This document shows, piece by piece, positions 34,012 through 38,283 of a stretch of 38,283 nucleotides of DNA (its first letter is position 1; each line of letters begins with the position of its first letter). A program made the position numbers and the translations under genes. Source of the stretch: Rhodocyclales bacterium. GTDB lineage: Bacteria; Pseudomonadota; Gammaproteobacteria; Burkholderiales; Rhodocyclaceae. The notes under the pieces were generated by a model. That model had not been told where the DNA came from. It worked only from the letters and a program-made list of their open reading frames with translations, and searched no databases. The stretch is from contig JAPLQX010000008.1 in NCBI GenBank assembly GCA_026399435.1, positions 1 through 38,283 on the forward strand, written 5' to 3'.

Positions 34012-35981
34012 TTGTGGCCGCGGCGCAGGGCGCGCAGGTGGAAGCGCGCGGGATCAACCGCCCGCGCGAGTTCCCGTTCGATCGGCAGGGGATCGCCTTC
34101 CAGCTGGCTGGCGAGCAGTTCTGCCGCCAGCGGCGCCCAGACCAGGCCGCGTGCGGAAAGCCCCAGCAGGGCGTGCAGGCCGTGCCGGCGCGGCAGGCTG
34201 TCCAGCGTCGCTGCACTCACGGCGACGGCATCGGTATCGGGCAGCGTCCCGACCAGCGGCAGACGGTCACGAGAGGCCGTGCGCAGGCCGACACGGCCTT
34301 CGAGCCGCACCGCATCGACGCCCACCAAGTCAATTCCATGTAGGGTGCCCGGCAGCAGTTCCTCCAGTCGCCGCAGGTTGCCGGCGTGGTCCGCGGCGCG
34401 AATCCGCAGATCGCTGTCGCCGCTGTCGAAGCTTGCACCGACGCAGACCGTGCCGGCGTCCGGCGGCGTGATGTAGCCGGAGCGGCAAACGACGTGATGC
34501 AAGGGTGGCCCAGTGCCTTCCAGAAGCTGATCCGGCAGATAGCTGATCTGGCCGCGTATCGATGTCAGGGGCAGTGCGTCGGACAGCAGCCGGTTTGCGG
34601 CGTGGGCATTCGCCAGAATGACGTGAGGCGCGCCGGCCAGCAGTTGGCCATTGGCATCCAGCGCCTGCCAGCCCTCTGCCGTTCGTCGCAGCGAGCCGAC
34701 TTCCGTGCCGAAATGCGGACGGACGTGCTCGCCGCAGGCGGCCAGCAGGGCGGCACAGAGGCTGCCCGGATTGACCCAGCCGCCGCCGGGGAACCACCAG
34801 CCGCCGTGGGCCAACTCCCGGCCGATCAGGGTCCGGGCGGCGTTGTGTTCGAGAAACACGCAAAAATCGTCAGGCAGCTTGAGTTGCTGCACCGTCGCGC
34901 GCTGCAATTCCTCGTGAGCCGCGTCGCGTGCGACCTGCAGCACGCCGCAGGGCGACCAGCGCACGGCCGTCAGATCGGCGAAGCGGCGCAGTGCATACAG
35001 ATAGCAGGCGCGTGACAGCCGTGCCGCCAGTGCGTCGTCCTTCGCCAGATGCGGCAGCAGTATGCCGGCCGGGTTGCCCGAGGCCTCCTGCGCAGGCGCC
35101 GCATGGCGTTCGAACAGCTCGACCTGCCAGCCGCGGTTGGCCAGTCGTTCGCTGATTGCGGCGCCGGCAAGGCCCGCGCCGATGACGATGGCGCGGCGCT
35201 CCTGGGGTGGCTGCGACAGGCGGAAAGTCGGCGCGGGCGCGCTCTGCGTACCTGGGACACCGCTTCGCGGGCAGGTAACGGCGTTTTCAAGGCGCCCGAC
35301 CAGCATTTCGCGCTTGGGGGCAAAGCCGGGGCGGCGTTTCAAATCCCAGCCGGCGCGCTCCAGCGTACGGCGCAATTCGCCCACCACGCTCCAGGTCGCC
35401 AGCATTGCCCTGGGCTTGGCGAGCCGGGTGATTGCCATGATCAGCGCGGGTGACCACAACTCGGGATTCTTTGACGGGGCGAAGCCGTCGAGATAAACGG
35501 CATCGGCGCCGGCGGCCAATTGCGGCAGCAAGGCCTGTGCGTCGCCCAAGAGCAGGGTCAGGGTGACTTTGCCGTCGTCGAAATGCAGGCGATGAAAGCC
35601 GGGTACAAGCAGCGGCCATTGCCGCAGCAGTTCGCCGGCCAAGGGAGCCAGTTCAAGGTGGGGCGCCAGCAAACCGGCCAGATCTTCGCGGCGGAAGGGA
35701 TGCTTCTCGACAGAGACAAAATGCAGTCGGCCGCCTGCCTTCGATTCGCGCCATGCCTGCCAGGTGGCGAGGAAGTTCAGCCCGAGGCCGAAGCCGGTTT
35801 CGCAAATGACGAAGCTGTCGACGCCGTTCCAGCGCTGCGGCAGATCGTTGCCGGCGAGAAACACATGGCGGGCCTGCGCAAGGGCGCCGTGCGCCGCGTG
35901 ATAGACGTCGTCGTAAGTTGTTGAATACGGCGTGCCATCGCCGGCTTCCGCCGGTTCGGCGGGAACCAGCGGAGATGACAT
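34008..35981 (-). CDS. mnmC: Bifunctional tRNA wobble-uridine methyltransferase/FAD oxidoreductase MnmC
   Basis: MnmC (657 residues) finishes the mnm5(s2)U34 modification. Its C-terminal FAD domain removes the carboxymethyl group, and the N-terminal domain methylates the product with SAM. Seen are DDVYHAAHGALAQARHVFLA, ICETGFGLGLNFLATWQAW, VYLDGFAPSKNPELWSP, the linker near residue 230-260, the Rossmann motif IVIGAGLAGAAISERLANRG and GQISYLPD. Start ATG 35981; a GTG three bases upstream is possible. It lies ten bases after the lysS stop and may be co-transcribed. Confidence 0.94.
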   Translation of the reverse strand: MSSPLVPAEPAEAGDGTPYSTTYDDVYHAAHGALAQARHVFLAGNDLPQRWNGVDSFVICETGFGLGLNFLATWQAWRESKAGGRLHFVSVEKHPFRREDLAGLLAPHLELAPLAGELLRQWPLLVPGFHRLHFDDGKVTLTLLLGDAQALLPQLAAGADAVYLDGFAPSKNPELWSPALIMAITRLAKPRAMLATWSVVGELRRTLERAGWDLKRRPGFAPKREMLVGRLENAVTCPRSGVPGTQSAPAPTFRLSQPPQERRAIVIGAGLAGAAISERLANRGWQVELFERHAAPAQEASGNPAGILLPHLAKDDALAARLSRACYLYALRRFADLTAVRWSPCGVLQVARDAAHEELQRATVQQLKLPDDFCVFLEHNAARTLIGRELAHGGWWFPGGGWVNPGSLCAALLAACGEHVRPHFGTEVGSLRRTAEGWQALDANGQLLAGAPHVILANAHAANRLLSDALPLTSIRGQISYLPDQLLEGTGPPLHHVVCRSGYITPPDAGTVCVGASFDSGDSDLRIRAADHAGNLRRLEELLPGTLHGIDLVGVDAVRLEGRVGLRTASRDRLPLVGTLPDTDAVAVSAATLDSLPRRHGLHALLGLSARGLVWAPLAAELLASQLEGDPLPIERELARAVDPARFHLRALRRGHN

Positions 35982-35991
35982 CACCGCGGCA

Positions 35992-37503
<1,512 letters not shown>

Positions 37504-37544
37504 GATGATGGTCCGATAGCGGAAATATTGGATTGGATGCGGGG

Positions 37545-38283
37545 TTAGACGCCCTGCTTGAGGCTGGCTTCGATGAACTGGTCAAGGTCGCCGTCGAGCA
37601 CCTTCTGCGTGGCGGAGATTTCGACGTTGGTGCGCAAATCCTTGATGCGGGAGTTGTCCAGCACATAGCTGCGAATCTGGTGGCCCCAGCCGACGTCGGT
37701 CTTGCCCGCTTCGAGCTTGTCGGCCTCGGCCTGACGCTTGCGCAGTTCGAGTTCGTAGAGGCGCGATTTCAGCATCGCCATCGCCTCGGCGCGGTTCCTG
37801 TGCTGCGAGCGGTCGCTCTGGCACTGCACGACGATGCCGGTCGGGATATGGGTGATGCGGATCGCCGAATCGGTCTTGTTGATGTGCTGGCCGCCGGCGC
37901 CCGAGGCGCGGAAGGTGTCGGTGCGCAGGTCGGCGGGGTTGATCTCGACCTCGATCGAATCGTCGATCTCGGGATACACGTAAAGGCTGGCGAAGCTGGT
38001 GTGGCGTCCGCCCGATGAGTCGAAGGGCGACTTGCGCACCAGCCGGTGCACGCCGGTTTCGGTGCGCAGGAAGCCGTAAGCGTAGTCGCCTTCGACCTTG
38101 ATCGAGGCGCTGCGAATGCCGGCCACATCGCCGTCGGTCTGTTCCAGCAGTTCGGTCTTGAAGCCCTTGCGCTCGCAGTATTTCAGGTACTGGCGCAGCA
38201 GCATCGAGGCCCAGTCGCAGGCTTCGGTGCCGCCGGCGCCGGCCTGGATGTCGATGAAGCAGTTGTTGGGGTCGGCCGGATTG
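37545..38283 (-). CDS. prfB: Peptide chain release factor 2, C-terminal part (5' end outside window)
   Basis: The open frame runs from beyond the right edge to a stop at 37545. It reads [20 protein letters not shown], then [20 protein letters not shown] with the SPF stop-codon-reading tripeptide, and [20 protein letters not shown] with the catalytic GGQ. It ends [17 protein letters not shown] marks it as RF2, reading UGA and UAA, rather than RF1. The programmed frameshift near codon 25 in most prfB genes would lie outside the window. Confidence 0.96.
   Translation of the reverse strand, partial: NPADPNNCFIDIQAGAGGTEACDWASMLLRQYLKYCERKGFKTELLEQTDGDVAGIRSASIKVEGDYAYGFLRTETGVHRLVRKSPFDSSGGRHTSFASLYVYPEIDDSIEVEINPADLRTDTFRASGAGGQHINKTDSAIRITHIPTGIVVQCQSDRSQHRNRAEAMAMLKSRLYELELRKRQAEADKLEAGKTDVGWGHQIRSYVLDNSRIKDLRTNVEISATQKVLDGDLDQFIEASLKQGV

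Overview
This 38.3 kb window is an ordinary, densely packed chromosomal segment of a high-GC betaproteobacterium. The best guess is a Rhodocyclales-type organism or a close relative. The reasons are the gene orders rpmI-rplT-pheST-ihfA-merR-tRNA-Pro, surE-pcm-nlpD-rpoS and dapA-bamC-MBL hydrolase, the presence of MnmC and RpoS, and the lack of phage, IS or plasmid genes. The assignment is inference from synteny and protein style, not from a marker gene comparison. No gene-free stretch exceeds 300 bases.

Layout. Bases 1-4.9 kb carry translation genes (end of rpmI, rplT, pheS, pheT), ihfA with an overlapping MerR-type regulator, and tRNA-Pro(GGG). From 4.98 to 6.76 kb are two small uncharacterised genes and a GNAT-like (COG3146-type) gene on the minus strand. 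From 6.94 to 10.2 kb is the tightly overlapping surE-pcm-nlpD-rpoS stationary-phase and damage-repair cluster. Converging on it is a minus-strand cluster moxR-DUF58-tgpA-mltB (10.2-15.1 kb), probably a cell-envelope module. A histone-deacetylase-fold amidohydrolase diverges from moxR. Then come dapA, bamC and an MBL-fold hydrolase (16.2-19.0 kb), an alanine/proline repeat lipoprotein, an uncharacterised gene, rlmD, a Bax-inhibitor-1-family membrane protein, a membrane/zinc-ribbon protein and tRNA-Ser(UGA).

From 23.1 to 26.1 kb a minus-strand operon encodes an acyl-CoA ligase, a glutathione-transferase-like protein (TTG start) and an enoyl-CoA hydratase/isomerase. queD and a radical SAM protein are divergent at 26.3-27.8 kb. 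They are followed by a small XRE regulator with an AT-rich upstream region, lysC, a flavodoxin-fold protein, a membrane diguanylate cyclase, tRNA-Val(CAC), gltX, an M48-like lipoprotein, mnmC, lysS and the 3' part of prfB.

The most unusual items are: (i) two short REP-like hairpins, at 10377-10410 inside mltB and at 21441-21475 after rlmD, that share flanks and show a compensatory base-pair change; (ii) a perfect 34-bp palindromic terminator; (iii) a lipoprotein whose mature part is almost entirely Ala/Pro repeats, with an inverted repeat at its predicted transcript start; (iv) a symmetric TATAAT palindrome between two divergent genes; (v) an M48-like protein with REMSH in place of HEXXH. No CRISPR array, prophage, toxin-antitoxin pair or obvious new defence system was seen.
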